A DNA stretch of 64,000 bases. It comes from Escherichia sp. MOD1-EC7003. Its GTDB lineage: Bacteria > Pseudomonadota > Gammaproteobacteria > Enterobacterales > Enterobacteriaceae. The stretch spans positions 53,249-117,248 of the forward strand of contig NZ_PTRE01000048.1 of NCBI RefSeq assembly GCF_002965065.1. The letters run 5' to 3'. Numbering within the stretch: position 1 is the first letter of the stretch; each line of letters starts with the position of its first letter. Below the pieces are notes generated by a model. The model saw nothing but the letters and a program-made list of their open reading frames with translations. It did not search any database and was not told where the DNA came from. Positions 19,666 through 32,236 of this stretch are shown here, in pieces. Made by a program: the position numbers and the translations under genes.

Positions 19666-20592
19666 TTAGTGGTTATTCGCTGCCAGATCGGCTTCGCTTA
19701 GCTGGGTGGCTGCGAGTACCAGGTCACGATCAATGCCCTGTTCCAGCATGCGCAGAGCAATTTTAATGGCTTGTTCATGCATGCCTTCCTGCAAACCTTC
19801 CAATTTACCTTCTTGCCAGCCAATTTGGTGTCCTTCCTGCCGTAGCCGTTCAGCAATCGTCATCAATCTCTCCTTTTGTAGTGGTGAACGTTCGGCTATC
19901 TCCTCAATAAAGCGGGTGAAACGGGAGGTATCGCCGCATTGCAGCAGATAATTAAACAGCGTTTGTACCTGGCTGTCATTAGTGAAGCCCCTAACCAAAA
20001 GCGTGGTGATCCTGTCGACCATGCCGATTAAATCGCGGTCGCGAATATGCTTTTGAATCAGTTCCAGCAGAGCTATACGCCGATGTTGCATGATCTCATC
20101 GTCAGGCACGATGGTGATATCAACCAACGGAAAAGCCTCGGTGTACAACTGCCGGGCAAGTTGCGGATCGTCAAACTCATCCAGCCAGTTGAGTGAGTAC
20201 GGGTAGGGCGAGGTTTCGCCATGATAAAACAGCAACGGTACCACCAGCGGGACTCTGTCATGGCCTTTGTCCAGGTGACGCTGCATGGCGGCGGTGGCAT
20301 AGCGCATTAGCCGAAAAGCCATATTCTTTTCTGCGGAGCTTTGATGTTCAATCACGCAGTAGATATAGCCGTCACCGTCGCTGGTTTCCACCGACCACAA
20401 AACATCCGAGTAGTAAGCGCGTAAACTTTTTTCAATAAAGCTGGTGGGTTCCAGGCGTAAGGTTTGCAAGTCGCAAAGCTTACGCAGCGGCTCTGGTAGA
20501 TGTATTTCGAGAAAATCCCGTGCGGTTTCGGATGAGAACATAAAGGTTTTAAATACCGCATCATGCGGGGAGGAGGTTGTTGATTCGGTCAT
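19666..20592 (-). CDS. rpnE: Recombination-promoting nuclease RpnE (YfaD)
   Basis: A 308-residue Rpn/PD-(D/E)xK family protein (formerly 'transposase_31'). The N-terminal nuclease part starts with [20 protein letters not shown] and carries the E-x-K-like region [14 protein letters not shown] (about 78-91), with Glu and Gln typical of the family. The C-terminus has Gly-Trp/Glu repeats ([18 protein letters not shown]) followed by a small helical cap. Relatives (RpnA) promote RecA-independent recombination and cause DNA breaks. It adjoins the rhm scar, which makes a role in local deletion conceivable but unproven. Confidence 0.85.
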   Translation of the reverse strand: MTESTTSSPHDAVFKTFMFSSETARDFLEIHLPEPLRKLCDLQTLRLEPTSFIEKSLRAYYSDVLWSVETSDGDGYIYCVIEHQSSAEKNMAFRLMRYATAAMQRHLDKGHDRVPLVVPLLFYHGETSPYPYSLNWLDEFDDPQLARQLYTEAFPLVDITIVPDDEIMQHRRIALLELIQKHIRDRDLIGMVDRITTLLVRGFTNDSQVQTLFNYLLQCGDTSRFTRFIEEIAERSPLQKERLMTIAERLRQEGHQIGWQEGKLEGLQEGMHEQAIKIALRMLEQGIDRDLVLAATQLSEADLAANNH

Positions 20593-20739
20593 GGTTGTCC
20601 GTCACCTGATATTTATGATGACGCGACATTACGGTTATCCAGGACCTTTGACATCTGCCAGTTTCTGGCTTTGCGAGACGTTTTCAGAGATATTTTCACG
20701 GTGATGCAACGCGTACATTGGGTACGGAATCGCGTACGC

Positions 20740-20775
20740 AAAAATGCCCGGCAAGCGGCTGTGCTTACCGGGCAT
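20740..20775 (-). terminator. Terminator of glpABC
   Basis: On the minus strand ATGCCCGGTAAGC, a short loop and GCTTGCCGGGCAT form a long stem followed by TTTTT. It lies just after the glpC stop. Confidence 0.88.
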
Positions 20776-20786
20776 CAGAAGGGTGT

Positions 20787-24851
<4,065 letters not shown>

Positions 24852-25123
24852 TGTTATCCCTCTGAAGTTCGTTTTTTACCATTTAGCCATAGTAAAAATA
24901 TGAATTGTTTGATTTCGCGCATATTCGCTCATGATTCGAAAGTGAAACGTGATTTCATGCGTCATTTTGAACATTTCTATCATCATGTTTAATAATGTGT
25001 GCTGCAACTCACATTTAATTTATGAATGTTTTTTTAACATCACGGTAGCTCAAGAAATGGCAGGTTCTCCCACTGAATCAAGCTGTTAATCATAAATAAG
25101 ATCACGGGCCACGGAGGCTATCA
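24852..25123. promoter_or_regulatory. glpTQ-glpABC divergent control region (CRP, GlpR)
   Basis: A CRP-type site is clear: TGTGC at 24998-25002 and TCACA at 25009-25013, six bases apart. Several GlpR-like half-sites occur, such as GAACAT (24969-24974) and CATGTT (24984-24989), with a weaker palindrome around 24918-24940 (ATATTCGCTCATGATTCG). This matches the known control of both operons by CRP and the GlpR repressor. FNR and ArcA sites are expected but I cannot place them. Confidence 0.65.
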
Positions 25124-26482
25124 ATGTTGAGTATTTTTAAACCTGCGCCACATAAAGCGCGCTTACCTGCCGCGGAGATCGATCCGACTTATCGTCGGTT
25201 ACGCTGGCAAATTTTCCTGGGGATATTCTTTGGTTATGCTGCTTACTATTTGGTTCGTAAGAACTTTGCGCTCGCTATGCCTTATCTGGTCGAGCAGGGA
25301 TTTTCACGCGGTGATTTAGGTTTTGCCCTTTCGGGGATCTCGATCGCTTATGGATTTTCGAAATTCATCATGGGTTCGGTGTCGGATCGCTCGAATCCGC
25401 GCGTTTTCCTCCCTGCAGGTTTGATTCTGGCGGCGGCAGTGATGTTGTTGATGGGCTTTGTACCGTGGGCGACGTCGAGCATTGCGGTGATGTTTGTACT
25501 GTTGTTCCTCTGCGGTTGGTTCCAGGGGATGGGGTGGCCGCCGTGTGGTCGTACTATGGTGCACTGGTGGTCGCAGAAAGAACGTGGCGGCATTGTGTCA
25601 GTGTGGAATTGTGCGCACAACGTCGGTGGTGGTATTCCGCCTCTGCTGTTCCTGCTGGGGATGGCCTGGTTCAATGACTGGCACGCGGCGCTCTATATGC
25701 CCGCTTTCTGCGCCATTCTGGTGGCACTGTTTGCCTTTGCGATGATGCGCGATACTCCGCAATCCTGTGGCTTGCCGCCGATCGAAGAGTACAAAAATGA
25801 TTATCCGGACGACTATAACGAAAAAGCGGAACAGGAGCTGACTGCGAAGCAAATCTTCATGCAGTACGTGCTGCCGAACAAACTGCTGTGGTACATCGCC
25901 ATCGCCAACGTGTTCGTTTATCTGCTGCGTTACGGCATCCTCGACTGGTCACCGACTTATCTGAAAGAGGTTAAGCATTTCGCGCTGGATAAATCCTCCT
26001 GGGCCTACTTCCTTTATGAATATGCAGGTATTCCGGGCACCCTGCTGTGCGGCTGGATGTCGGACAAAGTCTTCCGCGGTAACCGTGGGGCAACCGGCGT
26101 CTTCTTTATGACACTGGTGACCATCGCGACTATCGTTTACTGGATGAACCCGGCAGGTAACCCAACCATCGATATGATTTGTATGATTGTTATCGGCTTC
26201 CTCATCTACGGCCCTGTGATGCTGATCGGTCTGCATGCGCTGGAACTGGCACCGAAAAAAGCGGCAGGTACGGCAGCGGGCTTTACCGGGTTGTTTGGTT
26301 ATCTGGGCGGTTCGGTGGCGGCAAGTGCGATTGTTGGCTACACCGTGGACTTCTTCGGCTGGGATGGTGGCTTTATGGTAATGATTGGAGGCAGCATTCT
26401 GGCGGTTATCTTGTTGATTATTGTGATGATTGGCGAAAAACGTCGCCATCAGGAATTACTGCAAAAACGCAACGGAGGCTAA
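25124..26482 (+). CDS. glpT: Glycerol-3-phosphate/phosphate antiporter GlpT
   Basis: A 452-residue inner-membrane MFS antiporter that imports glycerol-3-phosphate in exchange for phosphate, and also fosfomycin. Twelve hydrophobic segments are evident. The family motif region [20 protein letters not shown] lies at about 137-156, after the first-half loop SDRSNPR. The Arg residues that bind phosphate in the known structure (R45, R269) fall in LVRKNFA and [15 protein letters not shown] precedes the ATG. Followed at four bases by glpQ. Confidence 0.97.
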   Translation: MLSIFKPAPHKARLPAAEIDPTYRRLRWQIFLGIFFGYAAYYLVRKNFALAMPYLVEQGFSRGDLGFALSGISIAYGFSKFIMGSVSDRSNPRVFLPAGLILAAAVMLLMGFVPWATSSIAVMFVLLFLCGWFQGMGWPPCGRTMVHWWSQKERGGIVSVWNCAHNVGGGIPPLLFLLGMAWFNDWHAALYMPAFCAILVALFAFAMMRDTPQSCGLPPIEEYKNDYPDDYNEKAEQELTAKQIFMQYVLPNKLLWYIAIANVFVYLLRYGILDWSPTYLKEVKHFALDKSSWAYFLYEYAGIPGTLLCGWMSDKVFRGNRGATGVFFMTLVTIATIVYWMNPAGNPTIDMICMIVIGFLIYGPVMLIGLHALELAPKKAAGTAAGFTGLFGYLGGSVAASAIVGYTVDFFGWDGGFMVMIGGSILAVILLIIVMIGEKRRHQELLQKRNGG

Positions 26483-26486
26483 TGGC

Positions 26487-27563
26487 ATGAAATTGACGCT
26501 GAAAAACCTTAGCATGGCGATCATGATGAGTACTATGGTCATGGGAAGCAGTGCAATGGCGGCAGACAGTAGTGATAAAATAGTGATCGCTCATCGCGGT
26601 GCCAGTGGATATTTGCCGGAGCATACGCTGCCAGCAAAAGCGATGGCGTACGCGCAGGGAGCGGATTATCTGGAACAGGATTTGGTGATGACGAAGGATA
26701 ACCATCTGGTTGTTCTGCACGACCACTATCTTGATCGTGTTACTGATGTCGCCGAGCGTTTCCCGGACAGAGCGCGTAAAGACGGTCGTTACTACGCGAT
26801 AGATTTCACGCTGGATGAAATTAAGTCACTGAAATTTACTGAAGGCTTCGATATTGAAAACGGTAAAAAAGTACAGACTTATCCGGGGCGTTTCCCGATG
26901 GGTAAATCTGACTTCCGGGTGCACACCTTTGAAGAAGAGATTGAATTTGTTCAGGGGTTAAATCACTCTACCGGGAAAAATATCGGTATCTATCCAGAAA
27001 TTAAAGCGCCGTGGTTCCATCATCAGGAAGGGAAGGATATTGCGGCAAAAACGCTGGAAGTGCTGAAGAAATATGGTTACACCGGTAAGGACGACAAAGT
27101 TTATTTGCAATGTTTTGATGCCGATGAACTGAAGCGTATTAAGAATGAGCTGGAACCAAAAATGGGCATGGACCTCAATCTGGTACAGCTGATTGCCTAT
27201 ACCGACTGGAATGAAACGCAGCAAAAACAGCCGGACGGAAGCTGGGTTAATTACAACTACGACTGGATGTTCAAGCCGGGGGCCATGAAACAGGTGGCAG
27301 AATATGCTGATGGTATTGGCCCGGATTACCATATGCTGATTGAGGAGACATCACAGCCGGGTAATATCAAACTCACTGGCATGGTGCAAGATGCCCAGCA
27401 GAATAAACTGGTGGTGCATCCTTATACTGTGCGGTCGGATCAACTGCCAGAATACAGCACTGATGTGAATCAGTTATATGATGCCCTATATAACAAAGCG
27501 GGTGTAAATGGGCTGTTTACTGATTTTCCTGACAAGGCGGTAAAATTCCTTAATAAAGAGTAA
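26487..27563 (+). CDS. glpQ: Periplasmic glycerophosphodiester phosphodiesterase GlpQ
   Basis: A 358-residue periplasmic enzyme that hydrolyses deacylated phospholipids to glycerol-3-phosphate for GlpT. A signal peptide ends near SSAMAADS (about 20-27). The GDPD catalytic motif HRGASGYLPEHT includes the key His pair, with metal-binding Glu in LEQDLVMTKD and later Glu in YPEIKAPW. The start at 26487 is preceded by AACGGAGG, which lies within the end of glpT. Confidence 0.96.
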   Translation: MKLTLKNLSMAIMMSTMVMGSSAMAADSSDKIVIAHRGASGYLPEHTLPAKAMAYAQGADYLEQDLVMTKDNHLVVLHDHYLDRVTDVAERFPDRARKDGRYYAIDFTLDEIKSLKFTEGFDIENGKKVQTYPGRFPMGKSDFRVHTFEEEIEFVQGLNHSTGKNIGIYPEIKAPWFHHQEGKDIAAKTLEVLKKYGYTGKDDKVYLQCFDADELKRIKNELEPKMGMDLNLVQLIAYTDWNETQQKQPDGSWVNYNYDWMFKPGAMKQVAEYADGIGPDYHMLIEETSQPGNIKLTGMVQDAQQNKLVVHPYTVRSDQLPEYSTDVNQLYDALYNKAGVNGLFTDFPDKAVKFLNKE

Positions 27564-27571
27564 TGTTATTG

Positions 27572-27600
27572 CAGGATGGCGTTTATGCGCCATCCTGTTT
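27572..27600 (+). terminator. Terminator of glpTQ
   Basis: CAGGATGGCG, loop and CGCCATCCTG form a 10-base stem followed by TTT. It lies just after the glpQ stop and is also near the end of the convergent LysR gene, so it may serve both. Confidence 0.8.
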
Positions 27601-27604
27601 CACC

Positions 27605-28483
27605 TCAAATTTTACCACTCATCACTAATTGCTCCGTGCATGTCTGTAGTAAACTCAATGGACTACCTTCTACCGGCTTTTCTTTAGCCAACAACGAAAT
27701 CTGTCGATAGAAGGTCGGTTCGAGAGGAACGGAACACAATTTACCTGCAATGGTTTTCAGCGTTAATTCTGGTAATAAGGCAATGCCTAAGCCCTGACGA
27801 ATAAAACTGATCGCTGTATCTGGGTGATTAAATTCATATTTTATTTGTGGGGTAATATTTTTTTCTTTAAATAGCGCCATAATGCTTAATTCATAGCGTC
27901 CTTTACTAATAATTAATGGTTCACCCATTAACTCTTCTACTGTAATAGTGCTGTTTTTTGCCAGAGCATGGTCTGGCGGTAATACTACGGTAAATTTATC
28001 CTGATAAATGGGCACGGAGTACATTCCGCTTACAGGAAAATGAACAAAACCGGCATCAATGGTTTCATTCTGAAGCGAATCAATAATCGCTGTGCTATTT
28101 TCTTCAAAAGGAATAATTTTTATATTCGGATGATGAATTTCAAAGTAGCGAATCACAACTGGTAAAATACAGGCACAGACGCTGGGGAAACAACCAAGTC
28201 GCAGCGTTCTTTGAGGGGTCTGTTTTTCCTGTTCAGCTATCTCTTTTACTGCGTTAACTTCCCGATTAATGGCGCGCAGATGATGCACAATGCGGTGACC
28301 TGCTGCGGTCAGGTGTATAGCTTTACGGCGATCGCGTAACAGTATATTCACACCAAGTTCTTGTTCGAGGGCAGCAATTGCCTGACTTACCGCCGACTGC
28401 GTCATGAACAATCGCTTGCTGGCTTCAGTAAAACCATCGTAATCCAGCACGGCGAGTAAAGAATTTATTTGAGTAAGGGTCAT
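27605..28483 (-). CDS. LysR-type transcriptional regulator (complete form of K-12 yfaH remnant)
   Basis: A 292-residue LysR regulator. The N-terminal helix-turn-helix covers LLAVLDYDGFTEASKRLFMT and QSAVSQAIAALEQELGVNIL (about 9-48). An effector-binding domain follows from about residue 92 (RTLRLGCFPSVCACILPVVI). K-12 keeps only a short LysR-like fragment, yfaH, between glpQ and inaA; this appears to be the full gene. It is divergent from the adjacent MFS transporter with a 151-base gap, the standard arrangement for a regulator and its transporter target. Effector unknown. Confidence 0.85.
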   Translation of the reverse strand: MTLTQINSLLAVLDYDGFTEASKRLFMTQSAVSQAIAALEQELGVNILLRDRRKAIHLTAAGHRIVHHLRAINREVNAVKEIAEQEKQTPQRTLRLGCFPSVCACILPVVIRYFEIHHPNIKIIPFEENSTAIIDSLQNETIDAGFVHFPVSGMYSVPIYQDKFTVVLPPDHALAKNSTITVEELMGEPLIISKGRYELSIMALFKEKNITPQIKYEFNHPDTAISFIRQGLGIALLPELTLKTIAGKLCSVPLEPTFYRQISLLAKEKPVEGSPLSLLQTCTEQLVMSGKI

Positions 28484-28634
28484 TAGAGTTTACTAATTAA
28501 TAACATTAAAACGATTAATTTCTCTAATAGCATGCCGCCATTTATACTTCTGTTCTGCAAAGTACATCACAATTTGACGCAACCGCAGTAACGGGAGTGT
28601 TGTCTGCGTGCGTCATCCTGACAGGCGGTAGGGT
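28484..28634. promoter_or_regulatory. LysR-MFS divergent promoter region
   Basis: A 151-base gap between divergent genes. TTTACTAATTAATAACATTAAAACG and the following AATTAATTTC contain ATTAAT repeats of the kind bound by LysR regulators (T-N11-A), but no single operator can be fixed. Confidence 0.35.
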
Positions 28635-29825
28635 ATGAAAGAGAAGTTATGGACGAAGGATTTTTGGGCAATAACCATCATCAGCTTTATTATTTTCTTC
28701 GTTTTTTATGTTTTACTAACATTGTTGCCAATTTATATCTCTGACCGCTTACATGCCTCTCCTGATAAAGCCGGTTTGTTGGTGACCTTATTTTTAATTG
28801 CCGCTATTGTTATTCGCCCCTTTGCCGGGCAATGGGTGGGTAAATATTCGAATAAAACTATTCTGGTGCTCTCCTCTCTGGCCTTTTTGTTGGTCACTGC
28901 GTTGTATCCTTTTTGCCACTCAATTGAATCACTGCTTTTTATTCGGGTGCTTCATGGTATTACCTTCGGGATTATCACTACGGTAAAAGGAACGATTTTC
29001 GCGCGGCTGATCCCGGCCTCCCGACGTGGGGAGGGCATCAGTTTTTTCTCTCTGGCAATGGGGCTGGCAATGGTGGTAGGGCCGTGGGTTGGTCTGAATA
29101 TGGCGCGCTGGGAAGTCTTTAATTTGGCTTTCTGGATATGCACTGGCGTTGCAGCGGTGGGGATTATCCTGTCGCTGATTATGACCGTGCCGCCGGTCAT
29201 CAGCCATGCCGATGGTTCAAAGCCGAAAATGGGCTTCGCCGCCATGTTCGATCGCGCGGCGTTGCCGTTTGCGATGGTCACATTCTTTATGACCTTTTCG
29301 TATGCCGGGGTTTCTGCTTTTCTGGCACTTTATGCTCGCGAACTTAACCTGATGTCGGCTGCCAGTAATTTCCTGCTTTGCTACGCTATCTTCCTGATGA
29401 TCTGCCGTACCTTTACTGGCAATGTCTGCGACAAAAAAGGACCGAAATATGTGGTTTACCCTTGCCTTATGTTCTTTACGGTAGGGCTGGTGGTTCTCGG
29501 CTACACCCAGGGAAGCATAATGATGGTTGTTTCTGGCGCGTTGATTGGTATCGGGTATGGTTCCGTGACGCCAGTTTTTCAGACGCAGATTATCAGTTCA
29601 GTGGAACCGCATAAAATCGGTGTCGCAAACTCTCTTTTCTTCAATGCGATGGATGCAGGTCTGGCGCTGGGAGCCTTTGTCATGGGGATGATGGTTGCAC
29701 ATACTGGCTATCGGATGATTTATCTGCTGGGCGCACTATTAGTGGTAGTGGCTGGTGGAATCTATGCGCTGCAAATGAAGGGTAAAAGCGGCGTCATGCT
29801 AGTAGCGGCAAAAGAAATTCATTAA
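28635..29825 (+). CDS. MFS transporter, putative drug or metabolite exporter
   Basis: A 396-residue major facilitator with twelve hydrophobic segments and a small cytoplasmic loop near residue 195. The loop after TM2 reads FAGQWVGKYSNKTIL (about 62-76), the MFS motif A. A second A-like motif, TGNVCDKKGPKYV, lies at about 266-278. It resembles the YfcJ/YhhS-type exporter group, but the substrate cannot be deduced. Its partner is the divergent LysR regulator. As far as I recall this gene is absent from K-12 at this position. Confidence 0.82.
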   Translation: MKEKLWTKDFWAITIISFIIFFVFYVLLTLLPIYISDRLHASPDKAGLLVTLFLIAAIVIRPFAGQWVGKYSNKTILVLSSLAFLLVTALYPFCHSIESLLFIRVLHGITFGIITTVKGTIFARLIPASRRGEGISFFSLAMGLAMVVGPWVGLNMARWEVFNLAFWICTGVAAVGIILSLIMTVPPVISHADGSKPKMGFAAMFDRAALPFAMVTFFMTFSYAGVSAFLALYARELNLMSAASNFLLCYAIFLMICRTFTGNVCDKKGPKYVVYPCLMFFTVGLVVLGYTQGSIMMVVSGALIGIGYGSVTPVFQTQIISSVEPHKIGVANSLFFNAMDAGLALGAFVMGMMVAHTGYRMIYLLGALLVVVAGGIYALQMKGKSGVMLVAAKEIH

Positions 29826-29903
29826 TACACACGTTTCATTAAGATCTTCTTCAGGTAACCATCTATAGTCATTGTCGTTAATAAAAACGACAGGCGACAG
29901 GGT

Positions 29904-30554
29904 ATGGCAGTTTCAGAAAAGTACGACGAATTTAATCACTGGTGGGCAACAGAGGGCGACTGGGTTGAAGAGCCTAACTATCGCCGTAATGGTATGAGCG
30001 GGGTGCAATGCGTCGAGCGCAACGGCAAAAAGCTGTATGTAAAACGCATGACGCATCATCTGTTTCATTCCGTACGTTATCCGTTAGGCCGCCCGACGAT
30101 TGTGCGTGAGGTCGCGGTAATTAAAGAACTCGAACGGGCCGGCGTCATTGTTCCAAAGATCGTTTTTGGTGAAGCGGTGAAAATTGAGGGGGAATGGCGC
30201 GCGTTGCTGGTGACTGAAGATATGGCAGGATTCATCAGTATTGCTGACTGGTATGCCCAGCATGTAGTGACGCCTTATTCTGAAGATGTACGGCAAGCCA
30301 TGTTGAAAGCAGTGGCGCTGGCGTTTAAGAAAATGCATAGCGTTAATCGTCAGCATGGCTGTTGTTATGTTCGCCATATCTATGTGAAAACAGAAGGTAA
30401 GGCAGAGGCTGGTTTTCTTGATCTGGAGAAAAGTCGTCGCCGTTTGCGTCGCCATAAAGCGATTAGTCATGACTTCCACCAGCTGGAGAAATATCTGGAG
30501 CCGATCCCCAAAGCGGATTGGGAGCAGGTGAAGGCATATTATTACGCCATGTAA
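29904..30554 (+). CDS. inaA: InaA, stress-induced kinase-like protein
   Basis: A 216-residue protein of the Kdo/WaaP lipopolysaccharide-kinase-like family. The nucleotide-binding-like Lys lies in KKLYVKRMTHH (about 39-49) and Glu in REVAVIKELERAG. The usual catalytic HGD is replaced by HGCCYVRHIYVK (about 151-162), while FLDLEKSRRR supplies a DxE-like metal site. Acid- and weak-acid-inducible and part of the Mar/Sox/Rob regulon in E. coli (known, not shown here). Biochemical function unproven. Confidence 0.9.
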   Translation: MAVSEKYDEFNHWWATEGDWVEEPNYRRNGMSGVQCVERNGKKLYVKRMTHHLFHSVRYPLGRPTIVREVAVIKELERAGVIVPKIVFGEAVKIEGEWRALLVTEDMAGFISIADWYAQHVVTPYSEDVRQAMLKAVALAFKKMHSVNRQHGCCYVRHIYVKTEGKAEAGFLDLEKSRRRLRRHKAISHDFHQLEKYLEPIPKADWEQVKAYYYAM

Positions 30555-30559
30555 TCATT

Positions 30560-30696
30560 GCAGGCCAGATAAGCCGTATAAGCGTCGCACATGGCAGCTA
30601 TTAGCGCATGCCATGTTGGATGCGGCGAAACGCCTTATCCAACCTACGAAAAGCCGTTGCAGGCCAGATAAGAGGCGTAGGCGTTGCATCTGGCAC
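30560..30696. repeat. REP/BIME cluster between inaA and yfaE
   Basis: Three REP-like units (GCAGGCCAGATAAG... forms with intervening GCATGCCATG) lie in the gap between convergent inaA and yfaE. They fit E. coli bacterial interspersed mosaic elements, which fold into hairpins and can protect transcript ends. Confidence 0.82.
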
Positions 30697-30706
30697 TAAA
30701 ACCAAT

Positions 30707-30961
30707 TCACATCTCGATTTCAATATCGCCTTTTGCCCGGCAACAACAGGGCAAAATTTCCCCCGGCTGAATAAAGGCTAACGGCTCGGCAATCCAGTCC
30801 ACCTGGCCTACGACAAGGCGCGTGCGACAGGAACCGCAGTAACCTTCGCGGCACTGATACTCAACCGCCACATTGTGCGATTCCAGCGCTGCCAGAAGGG
30901 AAGGGTGTTCATCCTGGCACAGCAGCTGTGTGCCAGTGATGCGCAGGGTAACGCGGGCCAT
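30707..30961 (-). CDS. yfaE: YfaE, 2Fe-2S ferredoxin for NrdB cofactor maintenance
   Basis: An 84-residue plant-type [2Fe-2S] ferredoxin. The cluster motif CREGYCGSCRTRL (about 37-49) gives three ligands and CCCRAKGDIEI supplies the fourth near the C-terminus. YfaE reduces and restores the diferric-tyrosyl cofactor of NrdB. The start overlaps the nrdB stop (TGATG), so the two are coupled. Confidence 0.95.
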   Translation of the reverse strand: MARVTLRITGTQLLCQDEHPSLLAALESHNVAVEYQCREGYCGSCRTRLVVGQVDWIAEPLAFIQPGEILPCCCRAKGDIEIEM

Positions 30962-32091
30962 CAGAGCTGGAAGTTACTTAAATCGTCGGTGTCCACTTCC
31001 GAATCGATCTGACCGACCAGATAAGAACTCACTTCCACTTCCTGCGGGGCGACCTGCACGTTATCCGATACCAGCCAGGTGTTGATCCACGGGATTGGGT
31101 TGGAGCGCGTCTGGAATGGCAGATCCAAACCGACTGCCTGCATACGGATATTGGTGATGTACTCGACGTACTGGCAAAGAATGTCTTTATTCAGGCCAAT
31201 CATCGAACCGTCACGGAACAGATAATCGGCCCAGTCTTTCTCTTGCTGTGCCGCCTGGACAAACAGGTCATAGCACTCCTGCTTACACTCTTCGGCAATT
31301 TCTGCCATTTCCGGATCATCCGCGCCGCTGCGCAGCAGATTCAGCATATGCTGGGTGCCAGTCAGGTGCAGGGCTTCGTCACGGGCGATCAGGCGAATAA
31401 TCTTGGCGTTGCCTTCCATCAGTTCACGTTCCGCAAAGGCAAAGGAACAAGCAAAGCTGACGTAGAAGCGGATCGCTTCCAGCGCGTTAACGCTCATCAG
31501 ACAGAGATACAGTTTTTTCTTCAGCTGGCGCAGGCTAACGGTCACGGTTTTACCGTTAACAGTGTGGGTGCCTTCGCCCAGCAGATGCCAGTAGCTGGTC
31601 ATTTCGATCAGCTCATCGTAATAGCGGGAGATCCCTTCCGCACGTTTCTGGATCTGCTCATTGGTGACGATATCGTCAAACACAACAGACGGATCGTTAA
31701 CGATATTACGAATGATATGAGTATAGGAACGGGAATGAATCGTTTCTGAGAATGCCCAGGTTTCGACCCAGGTCTCCAGTTCCGGGATCGAGATCAGCGG
31801 CAGCAGCGCCACGTTCGGGCTACGTCCCTGAATGGAGTCCAGCAGCGTCTGATATTTCAGGTTGCTGATGAAAATGTGCTTTTCGTGTTCCGGCAGTGCC
31901 TGGTAATCGATACGGTCACGAGAAACGTCAACTTCTTCCGGACGCCAGAAGAAAGAGAGCTGCTTTTCGATCAGCTTTTCGAAGATGTCATATTTTTGCT
32001 GATCGTAGCGAGCCACGTTGACCGGCTGACCAAAGAACATCGGTTCTTTGAGCTGATCGTTTTTCGTCTGTGAAAAGGTGGTATATGCCAT
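30961..32091 (-). CDS. nrdB: Ribonucleoside-diphosphate reductase 1 subunit beta
   Basis: A 376-residue small subunit of aerobic class Ia ribonucleotide reductase, which houses the diiron-tyrosyl radical. The radical Tyr lies in [13 protein letters not shown], and the iron ligands are in [19 protein letters not shown] and [12 protein letters not shown]. The C-terminal [11 protein letters not shown] is the docking tail for NrdA. The start MAYTTF at 32091 matches the family. Confidence 0.97.
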   Translation of the reverse strand: MAYTTFSQTKNDQLKEPMFFGQPVNVARYDQQKYDIFEKLIEKQLSFFWRPEEVDVSRDRIDYQALPEHEKHIFISNLKYQTLLDSIQGRSPNVALLPLISIPELETWVETWAFSETIHSRSYTHIIRNIVNDPSVVFDDIVTNEQIQKRAEGISRYYDELIEMTSYWHLLGEGTHTVNGKTVTVSLRQLKKKLYLCLMSVNALEAIRFYVSFACSFAFAERELMEGNAKIIRLIARDEALHLTGTQHMLNLLRSGADDPEMAEIAEECKQECYDLFVQAAQQEKDWADYLFRDGSMIGLNKDILCQYVEYITNIRMQAVGLDLPFQTRSNPIPWINTWLVSDNVQVAPQEVEVSSYLVGQIDSEVDTDDLSNFQL

Positions 32092-32116
32092 GAATGTGTC
32101 CTGTTGGGAGTTTAAT

Positions 32117-32229
32117 GCCGGATAAGGCATTTTACGTCGCATCCTGTGCCTGATGCGACGCTGGCGCGTCTTATCAGGCCTACAAACCGAGCCGTAGGCC
32201 GGATAAGGCGTTCACGCCGCATCCGGCAT
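32117..32229. repeat. REP pair between nrdA and nrdB
   Basis: Two REP units in opposite orientation (GCCGGATAAGGCATTTTACG and GCCGTAGGCCGGATAAGGCG) occupy the nrdA-nrdB gap. Inside a co-transcribed operon such a BIME may tune the ratio of the two subunit messages. Confidence 0.88.
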
Positions 32230-32236
32230 CTCAAAA

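Noticed and set aside
30560..30696. Possible CRISPR array because of repeated short palindromes
   Set aside because: Units are REP/BIME type with variable spacing, no regular spacers and no cas genes.
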